The notes under the pieces are model-generated. The model saw only the letters and a program-made list of their open reading frames with translations. It was not told where the DNA came from and did no database searches. Positions 8,605 through 16,973 of a stretch of 64,000 nucleotides of DNA are shown one piece after another. Positions within the stretch are counted from its first letter, which is position 1; each line of letters begins with the position of its first letter. Made by a program: the position numbers and the translations under genes. Origin of the DNA: JAXMEB01 sp046348545 (GTDB lineage Bacteria > Pseudomonadota > Gammaproteobacteria > Berkiellales > Berkiellaceae); assembly GCA_046348545.1 (NCBI GenBank), contig JAXMEB010000003.1, positions 496,001 through 560,000 on the forward strand, written 5' to 3'.

Positions 8605-10140
8605 ATGCTTGGCGAATCAACTCCTTGGACAACCGAAAGTGCCCAAACCATTATTTCTAGCTTGCTATCGGGAAACACAACGCAATTACTCAGCTCAGAA
8701 GAGTTAACAGAACTCACCGACAGCGTCATGTCTGAGCTCCCTGAAGAAGCCAAAGCTTTATTCATCATTCTCAAAAGTGTTGCTGAAAAAGTTAATCTAA
8801 ATCTCTCAGACATTTCCCTGGAAAATGCTGGTGAGCTAGCGCGAAAAATGCAAGGCACCATCATGGGACTTAGCATGGATGATGTAGCCGCTCTACCAGA
8901 AAACACACTCCATTGGCTTAAAGATGGTGGATTGAAACAAATCGCCCAGAACGTTACCTTTTTACAAATGGCTTTCTTAGCTTATAGCATGTATCGCAAT
9001 ATTCGAGCTGGAAATAAGCAAGATGCAAGCTTTGATGCAGCTGGTATTGCAGCTAGAATGAGTGGTTTTAATTTTACATCCTTAGGAGGCCTTGGATTCT
9101 TAACTGAATTTTCTAAAGGGATCGCCACATTAGCACGCGGTGAATATGTGTTAGGATTTAGACATCTTGGTGAATCTGTTAACAAACTCGCAGCTTTCCT
9201 GTTACCCACCTTATCAATCTATGGTGGCGCAACCATTGCAACTTGGCTCGCCTCTCCTTCTGCATTGTTTATCGCCATACCTGCTGTAGGCTATATTGCG
9301 TATAAAGGGTGGCAATATGCTAAATCCTATGCGCTCGGCACTTGGCAAGAAAAAGCGTTGAGAACACTCTCTGACCGTGGCTTTCAACCTGATGAACTAA
9401 TGAAGAACCTCTCATTGTGCAACGATCCAAATTTCTTGATAAAAGTACTATCTAATAAACAAGTTCTGAATAAAGCCTCTGAATTATGGATGGCGCAAAG
9501 ATACGAACTATTAGCTCGTTCACCACATTTTGCTAAGCCATTGAACGCTATTGGTCAAATGATTGCATTTGTCGCTCAAACAGACGATATCGCTAACAAA
9601 CTATATCAACATAGTGAAACTTGGTTACAAGATGCCGGACTATTAGAAACACTGGAATCGGCTGTAGGTAAAGATAATGTAAAGAAATATGGTTTGCAGC
9701 TTATCACACAGTTACAAACACTCTCTAAAATGGCCCCAAGCGCTCTGAAAACATTCTTAGATGCAGATCCAAAACGTAAAGTAATGCTTGCTGGGACGTT
9801 TAGTTTTATCACCGAAGTCGAAAAGAATCCCCTGTTCAAAAGCGCTGTCGAGATACTGGTTCCTGATTGGGAAAGACTCAAGAAAGAGATTTATGAGCCT
9901 ATACGCAAGGAGCTTGAAAAAGAATTCGGAAAAAGAAAATCACCTGATATAAATCTAGTAACACCTGAAGGATCTAAGCCTCTTTTATTCAGTGGCAGCT
10001 CTGTTCCTGGCCCTGGCGTTGGAGTCTCTAGCCTTGTGCAATCAAACGGTTGCTCACTGACTAGTAGCTGGAATTGGGCGAACCCCTTAAGCATGATTCT
10101 GCCAAATTTGAGCGGGCGTCGTAAGCACCCGATTTGTTAA
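8605..10140 (+). CDS. Unknown 511-residue protein with central hydrophobic region
   Basis: The ATG at 8605 has AGGA upstream; an ATG at 8566 has none. The N-terminal half is helical, a hydrophobic segment lies at about residues 205-240 (PTLSIYGGATIATWLASPSA and following), and a helical region runs to a proline/glycine-rich C-terminus. There is no signal peptide and no family I recognise. In this kind of genome a large cytosolic protein with an internal hydrophobic hairpin is a fair effector candidate. Its stop codon overlaps that of nadE on the other strand. Confidence 0.7.
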   Translation: MLGESTPWTTESAQTIISSLLSGNTTQLLSSEELTELTDSVMSELPEEAKALFIILKSVAEKVNLNLSDISLENAGELARKMQGTIMGLSMDDVAALPENTLHWLKDGGLKQIAQNVTFLQMAFLAYSMYRNIRAGNKQDASFDAAGIAARMSGFNFTSLGGLGFLTEFSKGIATLARGEYVLGFRHLGESVNKLAAFLLPTLSIYGGATIATWLASPSALFIAIPAVGYIAYKGWQYAKSYALGTWQEKALRTLSDRGFQPDELMKNLSLCNDPNFLIKVLSNKQVLNKASELWMAQRYELLARSPHFAKPLNAIGQMIAFVAQTDDIANKLYQHSETWLQDAGLLETLESAVGKDNVKKYGLQLITQLQTLSKMAPSALKTFLDADPKRKVMLAGTFSFITEVEKNPLFKSAVEILVPDWERLKKEIYEPIRKELEKEFGKRKSPDINLVTPEGSKPLLFSGSSVPGPGVGVSSLVQSNGCSLTSSWNWANPLSMILPNLSGRRKHPIC

Positions 10141-11795
10141 TAACCGCGCGCAATAGGGAATTGCCGCCCACCACCAAATGCACGCCGTTGTAGCCTGAGG
10201 ATTGGACAGGCTTGACGGCGTTTGAATTCTGCTCTATCAACTTTAAGACGCAGTGATTGAATAAGCTCATCTGACATTTCACTTTGAATCAACTCGCAAG
10301 CTTTTCGCTCTGAGTTAGGCAATAAATCCCCCTCAATAAAAAGCTTCAAAACTGCATCTAATTGATTATACGGGGGTAATGAATCTTGATCAGTCTGATT
10401 GGGTGCTAACTCTGGCGTTGGGGCTCGCTCTAAAATAGAATTTGGAATCAGAGATGCGCCATGCATCTGATTATAAAAATTGGCAACCTCATACACTTCG
10501 GTTTTATATAAATCACCAATAATATTGAAGCCTCCCGCCAGATCTCCATACAACGTGGTAAATCCCACGCTCAACTCGCTCTTATTACCCGTTGAGATCA
10601 GCAGAAAACCCGTTTGATTTGAATACTCCATCAAAATGCGGCCTCTTAAACGCGCTTGGATATTTTGACAAGTTAAATCACTGGGGTCCTGGTGAAAGGC
10701 ATTTCTAAAATTCACTTTAGCAAGCTCAAATTCACTTTGGATATCGTGAATAGAACAGGTCACGCCTAAATTACTCGCGAGTAACAAGGCGTCATCCTGG
10801 CTTTGCTTGGAAGAAAATTCAGAAGGCATGAAAATCCCATGTACCCTATCTTTTCCTAGGGCATCAACCGCCAAAGCCAAAGTGATAGCACTATCAATCC
10901 CCCCAGAAACACCAATCACAACGCCTGGCACATGGCATTTTCTAACGTAATCTCTTAAACCCAATCTGATCTGTCGGTAGCAAAATTCAGGCAACGTCAT
11001 TGCTTTAGACGGTCTAAATCCAAATACCGGTACAAGAGCACTATTCAGTTCTAAACAACCCGTCGCTTCCTCAAAAAAGGGCAATTGTCCAAGGGATCGA
11101 CCTTCGAAATCAAGCGCAAAACTCCCACCATCGAATACAATATCGTCGTTACCGCCTACTTGATTGACAAAAACTAATGGCGCTTTGCAACGTTTTGCAA
11201 TCGATGAAAAATGCATCTGTCTTTCAGCGGCTTTCCCTAGATTACTGGGAGAGCCATTAATGCTAACCACCAAATCTAAATTTTGAGATTCCAATTCAGA
11301 AACTGGATCTGATTGATAGGGCGTATTCACTGCCCCACCCCAACCATCTTCACAAATTAAAAGCCCAATACGTTTACCATTTAAAACGAGAATGCCCGCT
11401 TGTCGCCCTGCCTCAAAGTGACGCGCTTCATTGAAAATATTATAAACCGGCAAGAGTTTTTTATGATACTTTAATACAATTTCGCCAGCCTGAATCACGA
11501 ATAACCCATTAAAGTGAGGTTTGCCTGGCCCTAAATTATCATCAATAACGCCAATGATAATCGCAGCAGAGACATCTCTGCTACATTCAAGAATAGATCT
11601 CAAGCTTCTATTTTGGGCCTCTATAAATTCAGCTCGGTCTATGAGATCGAGGGGATAATATCCCGATAAACAAAGCTCTGAAAAAATAATTAAATCGACG
11701 CTCTGACCTTCTTTGGAAATCACATCGAGTATTTTTCGGGTGTTCTGTTCAAAATCGCCAATGGTATAGTTAAGCTGAGCGCTGATAATTTTCAT
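10137..11795 (-). CDS. nadE: Glutamine-dependent NAD+ synthetase
   Basis: 552 residues in two domains. The N-terminal nitrilase-like glutaminase (about 1-250) carries its triad as Glu in FSELCLSGYYP, Lys in YHKKLLPVYN and Cys in GLLICEDGW. The C-terminal synthetase (about 270-552) has the pyrophosphatase loop GVSGGIDSA. It makes NAD+ from deamido-NAD+, ATP and glutamine. It is last in a pncA-pncB-nadE run and overlaps pncB by ATGA. The C-terminus after the synthetase domain is arginine-rich. Confidence 0.96.
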   Translation of the reverse strand: MKIISAQLNYTIGDFEQNTRKILDVISKEGQSVDLIIFSELCLSGYYPLDLIDRAEFIEAQNRSLRSILECSRDVSAAIIIGVIDDNLGPGKPHFNGLFVIQAGEIVLKYHKKLLPVYNIFNEARHFEAGRQAGILVLNGKRIGLLICEDGWGGAVNTPYQSDPVSELESQNLDLVVSINGSPSNLGKAAERQMHFSSIAKRCKAPLVFVNQVGGNDDIVFDGGSFALDFEGRSLGQLPFFEEATGCLELNSALVPVFGFRPSKAMTLPEFCYRQIRLGLRDYVRKCHVPGVVIGVSGGIDSAITLALAVDALGKDRVHGIFMPSEFSSKQSQDDALLLASNLGVTCSIHDIQSEFELAKVNFRNAFHQDPSDLTCQNIQARLRGRILMEYSNQTGFLLISTGNKSELSVGFTTLYGDLAGGFNIIGDLYKTEVYEVANFYNQMHGASLIPNSILERAPTPELAPNQTDQDSLPPYNQLDAVLKLFIEGDLLPNSERKACELIQSEMSDELIQSLRLKVDRAEFKRRQACPILRLQRRAFGGGRQFPIARGY

Positions 11796-12955
11796 ATATT
11801 AAATATCTTTTTAACTCGTTGAAGCAATTCATCGCTCTCACAAATTGTTTTACCTGGACTATCCGAAATTTTAATCACGGGTTGATCATTCGTGTGAGTC
11901 AATTTAATCACAATGTCAAGCGGATCATACCCAACATCATTCGTCAAGTTTGTTCCAATGCCAAAGAATAGCTTTGTTTCGCCCTTAAACTGATTATAAA
12001 TAGCTATCGCTTTTTCGAAGGTCAGCCCATTACTAAAGACTAAACGTTTAGTCTGGGGATCAATTTCAAGCTTCTGATAGTGCTGTATCGCTTTTTTAGA
12101 CCACTCAAATGGATCGCCAGAGTCTTGTCTCAATCCTTCATAATGATGCGCTAGGCTCTCATCGAAGTCTTTGAGAAAAGCATCCATTGAAAACACATCA
12201 GTCAGTGCAACGCCTAGCTGATGAGGATATTCAGTCGCCCATGTTTTTAATGCAAATTTTTGTGATGTTTCTATACTAGGAGCTAAAACTTGTGCGGCTT
12301 GTAAAAACTCATGCGCCATCGTCCCTACAGGCTTTAGATGATATTCTTTGGCACACCAAATGTTACTCGTACCCTGCAAATGATCGGTGAGCTCTCTTTG
12401 CAATGTTTGAATTAACTCATGTTGCCAAGCCTTAGAGAATCGGCGCCTGGTCCCAAAATCTGAAAATCGAAATCCTGGCACATTAGCTTCGCGCACGTAT
12501 TGAATCTTTTGTTCTAGGCGTTGTCGACCCGTTTCTAAAGAGGTCGGATGAAATTGATATTGATAGTAGGTTTCGCTGACTATGGCCAGAAGAGGGACTT
12601 CGAATAAAATAGTGTGAAGCCAGGGCCCTTCAATCGCAATATCGAGATTATCATCAATAATCTGTACGTTCACATAATTTGGATTTAATTTGAAATTTCT
12701 AAGATATTCTATAAAATCAGGTCGCATAAAAGGCAAAGCAGCGAGATAGTCTAATTCGTCTTGCTTGAGCGTCAAGGCACATAACGACAATATTTGTTCT
12801 TTAATGTATTCGATATAAGGTTTCAAATTAACTTTTTTACGTGATTTAAAATGATATCGACACTTAACCATTGGAAAATGATGAAACACACACTGCATCA
12901 TCGTGAATTTATAAAGATCAGTATCCAGCAGACTGGTGATAATAGGTGTTTGCAT
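11792..12955 (-). CDS. pncB: Nicotinate phosphoribosyltransferase
   Basis: 387 residues from the ATG just after the pncA stop; a GTG at 12988 inside pncA is possible but would add an atypical extension. Family marks are SLLDTDLYKFTMMQ at the N-terminus, GFRFSDFGTRRRFS, GTSNIWCAK, the catalytic-region HEFLQAAQ and LRQDSGDPFEW, and SNGLTF. It converts nicotinate and PRPP to nicotinate mononucleotide. It lies between pncA and nadE with minimal spacing, so the three genes are likely one transcript. Confidence 0.95.
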   Translation of the reverse strand: MQTPIITSLLDTDLYKFTMMQCVFHHFPMVKCRYHFKSRKKVNLKPYIEYIKEQILSLCALTLKQDELDYLAALPFMRPDFIEYLRNFKLNPNYVNVQIIDDNLDIAIEGPWLHTILFEVPLLAIVSETYYQYQFHPTSLETGRQRLEQKIQYVREANVPGFRFSDFGTRRRFSKAWQHELIQTLQRELTDHLQGTSNIWCAKEYHLKPVGTMAHEFLQAAQVLAPSIETSQKFALKTWATEYPHQLGVALTDVFSMDAFLKDFDESLAHHYEGLRQDSGDPFEWSKKAIQHYQKLEIDPQTKRLVFSNGLTFEKAIAIYNQFKGETKLFFGIGTNLTNDVGYDPLDIVIKLTHTNDQPVIKISDSPGKTICESDELLQRVKKIFNI

Positions 12956-12962
12956 GTTCGTT

Positions 12963-13613
12963 TTAGGCTTCTTGTCTATTAAGCTCACGAGCAGATTCTA
13001 TACAATACACGCCAAGAGTCTTCATTTCAGAAATAGCCTCCCTAACGCCTTGCTCTGTGATCCCTCGGCACGCCCCCAAATTGAGGATGATTTTAAACCC
13101 TGCGCGCCTTAACTGTAAAACGGTTTGTTTGACACAATACTCGGTGGCGAGTCCCCCGACAATAACGCTCTCAATATCATGCGATTTTAGAAACTCTATG
13201 AGCCCCGTACTGAGTTTTTCCGACAGATCATGATAACACCCTCCATAAGGATGCATATCGAGTTCTATACCTTTCCAAACAAAAAAATCATACTCCATGG
13301 GGTGCGGCAAGCCATCAATTAATTCGAAGCCTGTGGTTCCTGGCACACAGTGTGCTGGCCAATGTACATCTACCGCCGGGCCTACAATCGGGCTTAGGGC
13401 CGGCTGTTTTTCGTTTGCAATCCAAATAGCTTTTTCGGAATGAGCATCCTTGGTCCCAACTCGATACTGAGCAAAGGCAGCCTGGAGATTTAATTCGTAC
13501 GCTATCAAATGGCCTTCTGGCACAGGTAGCTCTGAAGGACAAAGTAGCGTGAAGCTTTTCTGTGCATCTACATCAAGGCTAGCTGTTTTAATAGGCGCTA
13601 TCGAAACCGTCAT
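12963..13613 (-). CDS. pncA: Nicotinamidase
   Basis: 216-residue isochorismatase-fold amidase. The catalytic triad is visible as Asp in LDVDAQKSF, Lys in FVWKGIELD and Cys in GGLATEYCVKQT; metal-binding His residues lie in VDVHWPAHC. It deamidates nicotinamide to nicotinate, feeding PncB. It is first in the run and divergent from nadD, with a 90-base intergenic space for both promoters. Confidence 0.93.
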   Translation of the reverse strand: MTVSIAPIKTASLDVDAQKSFTLLCPSELPVPEGHLIAYELNLQAAFAQYRVGTKDAHSEKAIWIANEKQPALSPIVGPAVDVHWPAHCVPGTTGFELIDGLPHPMEYDFFVWKGIELDMHPYGGCYHDLSEKLSTGLIEFLKSHDIESVIVGGLATEYCVKQTVLQLRRAGFKIILNLGACRGITEQGVREAISEMKTLGVYCIESARELNRQEA

Positions 13614-13703
13614 TGGAAACCCTTATTCTAATTGACTTACCTTTGGCTGAACACTACGATCATCATATAGGTGGATAACTATTGTCAATTGAGAAGGGCG
13701 TAT

Positions 13704-14294
13704 ATGAAGAAGATTGGTGTATTTGGTTCTAGTTTCAATCCACCCACACTCGGTCACCAGGATGTCATTCTGCAAGCCGCCGCTCATTTTGATGAGATCT
13801 TGCTCATTCCCAGCGTTGCCCATGCTTTCCAAAAACAGATGATTGAATTACCACATCGCTTGAATATGTTGAGGTTACTTATTGAAAGCAAGCATTACCT
13901 TGTCCCCGTGAAGATTTTTAATATCGAAGTCTCTATTCAAAATCGTGCTGGGCTGAATAAACCCGTTTACACCTTTGACATGATGTCTGAATTGGTGAAT
14001 TTCTACGAAACGCTTTGCCAATCAGTTGAGTTGCATTTTATCTTAGGCCCTGACAATGCTAAACCAGAAGTTTGGCAAACCTTTTATCGTTCCAAGGAAA
14101 TTGAACAACAATGGCCTTTATTTGTTGCAAAAGAACAGTTGCCCGTACATTCGACTGCGGTTCGTCAGCTGATTCAATCTGAGACAGACGCCAACAAATT
14201 AGCGGAACAGCTGACTCCTTTAGTTGGTGAGCATATTGCACAGTATATTGTCCGCCATCAACTCTACAAACCAACAGTGCCTAAGGCAGCGTAA
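13704..14294 (+). CDS. nadD: Nicotinate-nucleotide adenylyltransferase-like
   Basis: 196 residues from the ATG behind GAGAAGGG. The nucleotidyltransferase signature GVFGSSFNPPTLGHQ opens the protein, and the usual ATP-contacting region is near the C-terminus (HSTAVRQLI, in place of ISSTxIR). It would adenylate nicotinate mononucleotide to deamido-NAD+. With pncA, pncB and nadE divergent from it, the pathway nicotinamide to NAD+ is complete in 4.2 kb. A related adenylyltransferase activity cannot be excluded. Confidence 0.85.
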   Translation: MKKIGVFGSSFNPPTLGHQDVILQAAAHFDEILLIPSVAHAFQKQMIELPHRLNMLRLLIESKHYLVPVKIFNIEVSIQNRAGLNKPVYTFDMMSELVNFYETLCQSVELHFILGPDNAKPEVWQTFYRSKEIEQQWPLFVAKEQLPVHSTAVRQLIQSETDANKLAEQLTPLVGEHIAQYIVRHQLYKPTVPKAA

Positions 14295-14368
14295 GATTTT
14301 AGGTAGTTGAACCAATTTCTAGGAATTCTATACCCTACAATTTCTGATCACCTGCTCAAAAGCTGGTT

Positions 14369-14887
14369 ATGGCCCTATATAGTTACAATCGATTCACTGA
14401 AAAACCTAAGAATCTCCAAACATTTTGCAGTCATATTCGTAACGTACTTCAATCCTACTGCATCACAGCCAAACCAGGTTACGTAAGAGGCAACTGGGCT
14501 CAGGAAGCGATAGCGTTTGAGCAGGTCGTTAAGCTATACAATTCCGATCAAAATGATCCTGAACTTATCATTCAGCTTAGAGATAAAACGCGTGAGTTTG
14601 CCAATAGCTTGAAATCTACTTACCATTGGGCCACCAGCACATTCATTGGCAGCTGGGCCGCTGATTTAATTAGCGCGCCTGCCGGGGGTGGCGGTAGCAC
14701 TCTAAAACAATCATTAGAAGACGTACTCAATGAATTTGAAGATTTGTTCAGGAGGGCAGAAGAAGCCATCGAGCAAGCAAAACAATTGGAGGCAGCCAAA
14801 CAAAAAGCGGTCGATGCTCAAAGGGCAGCGCAAACAGCGCTTGAAGCTTACCATCAGCAGCGGGCTTCTCAGTCGTATCGCTACTAA
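14369..14887 (+). CDS. Hypothetical coiled-coil protein
   Basis: 172 residues. The N-terminal about 100 residues are mixed, with a short GAPAGGGGS-type linker around residues 104-111, followed by an alanine/glutamine-rich coiled coil to the C-terminus. No signal peptide or family recognised. It is separate from nadD and may be an effector or structural protein; nothing in its context decides. Confidence 0.6.
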   Translation: MALYSYNRFTEKPKNLQTFCSHIRNVLQSYCITAKPGYVRGNWAQEAIAFEQVVKLYNSDQNDPELIIQLRDKTREFANSLKSTYHWATSTFIGSWAADLISAPAGGGGSTLKQSLEDVLNEFEDLFRRAEEAIEQAKQLEAAKQKAVDAQRAAQTALEAYHQQRASQSYRY

Positions 14888-14911
14888 ATATTAATGAAGC
14901 CCAGATCTTTT

Positions 14912-14939
14912 TTGCACTTTTTTTATTTACGGTTATACT
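14912..14939 (+). promoter_or_regulatory. Sigma-70 promoter of candidate ncRNA
   Basis: TTGCAC (14912-14917), a 16-base spacer and TATACT (14934-14939). No coding frame begins within 150 bases downstream, and the predicted start falls at the first base pairs of the structured segment that follows. Confidence 0.6.
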
Positions 14940-14942
14940 CAT

Positions 14943-15080
14943 GCCTAAGGGGTGCCTTCCTATGTGTTTAAACATACTACCTGCGGGCGGGTAAACAGGG
15001 CTCCCCTTACCACGCCTCTGACGAGCGCTTCATTCTCTAAAGTTAATTTTCTAATTTGCCGACACCCCTTGTAGGCGAAA
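14943..15080 (+). ncRNA. Candidate structured RNA of about 135 nt
   Basis: A long-range closing stem joins GCCT+AAGGGGTG (14943-14954) to CACCCCTT+AGGC (15063-15076) with a 2-base bulge. Inside, 14986-15016 forms a strong hairpin (GGCG GGTAA / TTACC CGCC with an inner GGG/CCC), and TATGT/ACATA forms a smaller one. With the promoter just upstream this looks like a stable RNA. A long closing stem around a large open interior is the general plan of 6S RNA, but no 6S neighbour (ygfA, zapA) is present and I cannot confirm the family. It could also be the leader of the gene at 15107. Confidence 0.4.
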
Positions 15081-15106
15081 CTCTTAACTTTGGCAAGATT
15101 TGAAGT

Positions 15107-15994
15107 ATGCACACCATTCCAAAAGTAGCCCTCTCCTCAATGCTGTTTTTGTCTCAATCTCTTTACTCGGCCCATCCAGAACAGGGCATTTATATTAATC
15201 ACGGCACGATGGAAAAGACTAGTTATCTTAATTATCTGATTGAAGAAGCCCGGACATCTGGGATTGGAACATTCATTATCGATCTTGAGAAGAAAACAAA
15301 CGGATACTCAAAAAATATCGAACGTGTTAAACAAAGCGGCATCAAGTATGTTGCACGGATTGTTGTATTTCCTGACGGAGCAAAGCCTCACCAAATGAAA
15401 TCAAAATCCTACTGGCAACAAAGATACGCGCTAGCCGACGCGGCGATCAAAATGGGCGCAAAAGAAATACAGCTTGACTACATCCGTTACTCCTCAAAAC
15501 AACCTCCCTCGAGTCAGAATAAGTACGATGTATTGGAAGTTGCACATTTTTTTAAGGATAAAGTTGCAGCTCAAAAGATTCCTCTACAATTAGATGTATT
15601 TGGGATCAGTAGTCTGGGCGAGGTTAAAACGATTGGGCAAAGTATCCCTGTGCTTTCTAAGGCGGCTGATGTTATCTGTCCAATGAATTATCCTTCACAT
15701 TGGGAGCCTTACCAAAAATATTCTAAACAGCCTTACGAGACCGTTTATAACGCAATTCAATCACTCCGGAAGCAATTTGATAACAAGCCATTGGGCTTCA
15801 AATTAATACCTTATATTGAGCTATCAAATTATCGCTTTCCGATGTCTCACACGGAAACCTTAAATTATATTGACGCACAAATTAAGGCGACTGAACATGG
15901 CCGCGCAGATGGTTGGTATGCTTGGAGCCCGGGAAATAAATATAATAATCTTTTCAAGGTACTCAAAGCGCGTGAGTCAAAAAATCCAATATAG
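15107..15994 (+). CDS. Secreted putative glycoside hydrolase (DUF4015)
   Basis: 295 residues with a signal peptide of about 21 residues (SSMLFLSQSLYSAHP). The mature protein follows the TIM-barrel DUF4015 pattern: GIGTFIIDLEKKTNGY, VARIVVFPD, the IQLDYIRYSS strand, LQLDVFGIS, and ADVICPMNYPSHW. The family is predicted to hydrolyse polysaccharides, by remote resemblance to amylase-like barrels; the substrate is unknown. It ends at a strong terminator, so it is probably monocistronic. Confidence 0.85.
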   Translation: MHTIPKVALSSMLFLSQSLYSAHPEQGIYINHGTMEKTSYLNYLIEEARTSGIGTFIIDLEKKTNGYSKNIERVKQSGIKYVARIVVFPDGAKPHQMKSKSYWQQRYALADAAIKMGAKEIQLDYIRYSSKQPPSSQNKYDVLEVAHFFKDKVAAQKIPLQLDVFGISSLGEVKTIGQSIPVLSKAADVICPMNYPSHWEPYQKYSKQPYETVYNAIQSLRKQFDNKPLGFKLIPYIELSNYRFPMSHTETLNYIDAQIKATEHGRADGWYAWSPGNKYNNLFKVLKARESKNPI

Positions 15995-16012
15995 CGAGTA
16001 TCGATTGTGGTG

Positions 16013-16037
16013 AGGGCGTCAAAAGACGCCCTTTTTT
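16013..16037 (+). terminator. Rho-independent terminator
   Basis: AGGGCGTC, loop AAAA, GACGCCCT and a T-run, 19 bases after the stop of the DUF4015 gene. It is a textbook intrinsic terminator on the plus strand. Confidence 0.9.
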
Positions 16038-16109
16038 ATAGGCAAGTCTTAATGTTAATGGATAGATCTAGAATTGAGAGAATCAAAACCATAAAATGGA
16101 AAACGAGAG

Positions 16110-16880
16110 TTAGCTATCTAGTTTTGAGTGTCTATAAGTTCCCATCGCTCGATCCCAAATATTCGTAAAAAATCCATAGTTATGGCGTGGGTGATGATTG
16201 TGGTGATCATCATGATGAATAGGCTGCATAATATATTTTAGGAGGGGCAGGCGCGCCCAACTAGCAGGATAAATTGAATATCCGCAATGTATGGTCATAT
16301 TCTGAATCAAAATGAAGAGCTGCGTGAACCCAAATACGGCAATATGCATCGGAATGATAAACGACAAAATTACAATCCCCCAGGGATAGATAAAAGCCTC
16401 CACAGGATGAAAGGCGTAGGCTGATAAAATTGAAAGATTGTGGCACTCATGATGAATCTGATGAACGTGCTTCATCATAAATCGCCGATGTAAAAAGCGA
16501 TGTGTGCAGTAAAAATACGCATCAAAAAATATCAAATTAAAGAACAGCGTGGTGAGAAGATAAGGAATACCAAAATCACTGACCTTAAAATACACTTTGC
16601 TTAAGCCGTATTGACTTGTATAAATAGAAGCCACATTGACAAATTTAAAAATCAGAATGCTATAAAATGATAAAATAAAATCTCTAAACAGCATTCTTTT
16701 CGGCCACGGATTGGGATCGATTTTGATGAGCCTTTTTTTAAACAGGCTGAGGAGAAAAAAGCCTAAGAACACTGCCAGAATGAAGCGGATCACGCCTAAG
16801 GTGCAAAATGCCGATAGGGCTGCTAGGAAATTCACTTGACGGAAGTGTGATATTTTTTCTAAAGCATCAACAAAATCCAT
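16110..16880 (-). CDS. Fatty acid hydroxylase / sterol desaturase family protein
   Basis: 256 residues with four to five hydrophobic segments and the di-iron histidine clusters of the family: HRFLH, HQIHHECHN and HHDDHHNHHPRHN, with HPVEAFIYPWG between. These membrane enzymes hydroxylate or desaturate lipids using oxygen. The length matches the bacterial family. The substrate cannot be inferred; in a host-associated bacterium it could act on its own lipids or on host sterols. Confidence 0.88.
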   Translation of the reverse strand: MDFVDALEKISHFRQVNFLAALSAFCTLGVIRFILAVFLGFFLLSLFKKRLIKIDPNPWPKRMLFRDFILSFYSILIFKFVNVASIYTSQYGLSKVYFKVSDFGIPYLLTTLFFNLIFFDAYFYCTHRFLHRRFMMKHVHQIHHECHNLSILSAYAFHPVEAFIYPWGIVILSFIIPMHIAVFGFTQLFILIQNMTIHCGYSIYPASWARLPLLKYIMQPIHHDDHHNHHPRHNYGFFTNIWDRAMGTYRHSKLDS

Positions 16881-16973
16881 AGTTGGTTTACATGCTTACA
16901 AGAAATGTTGATTCTAATTCCATTTTGTAAGAAAATACACTAAACATATCTCAATCAGCAACCCAAATCTTAA

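Noticed and set aside
14943..15080. Naming the structured segment as 6S RNA, SRP RNA, or a TPP or cobalamin riboswitch
   Set aside because: None of the conserved sequence signatures I know (SRP GGAAGGAAGCAGC-like loop, TPP CTGAGA, cobalamin box) is present, and 6S could not be confirmed by eye.
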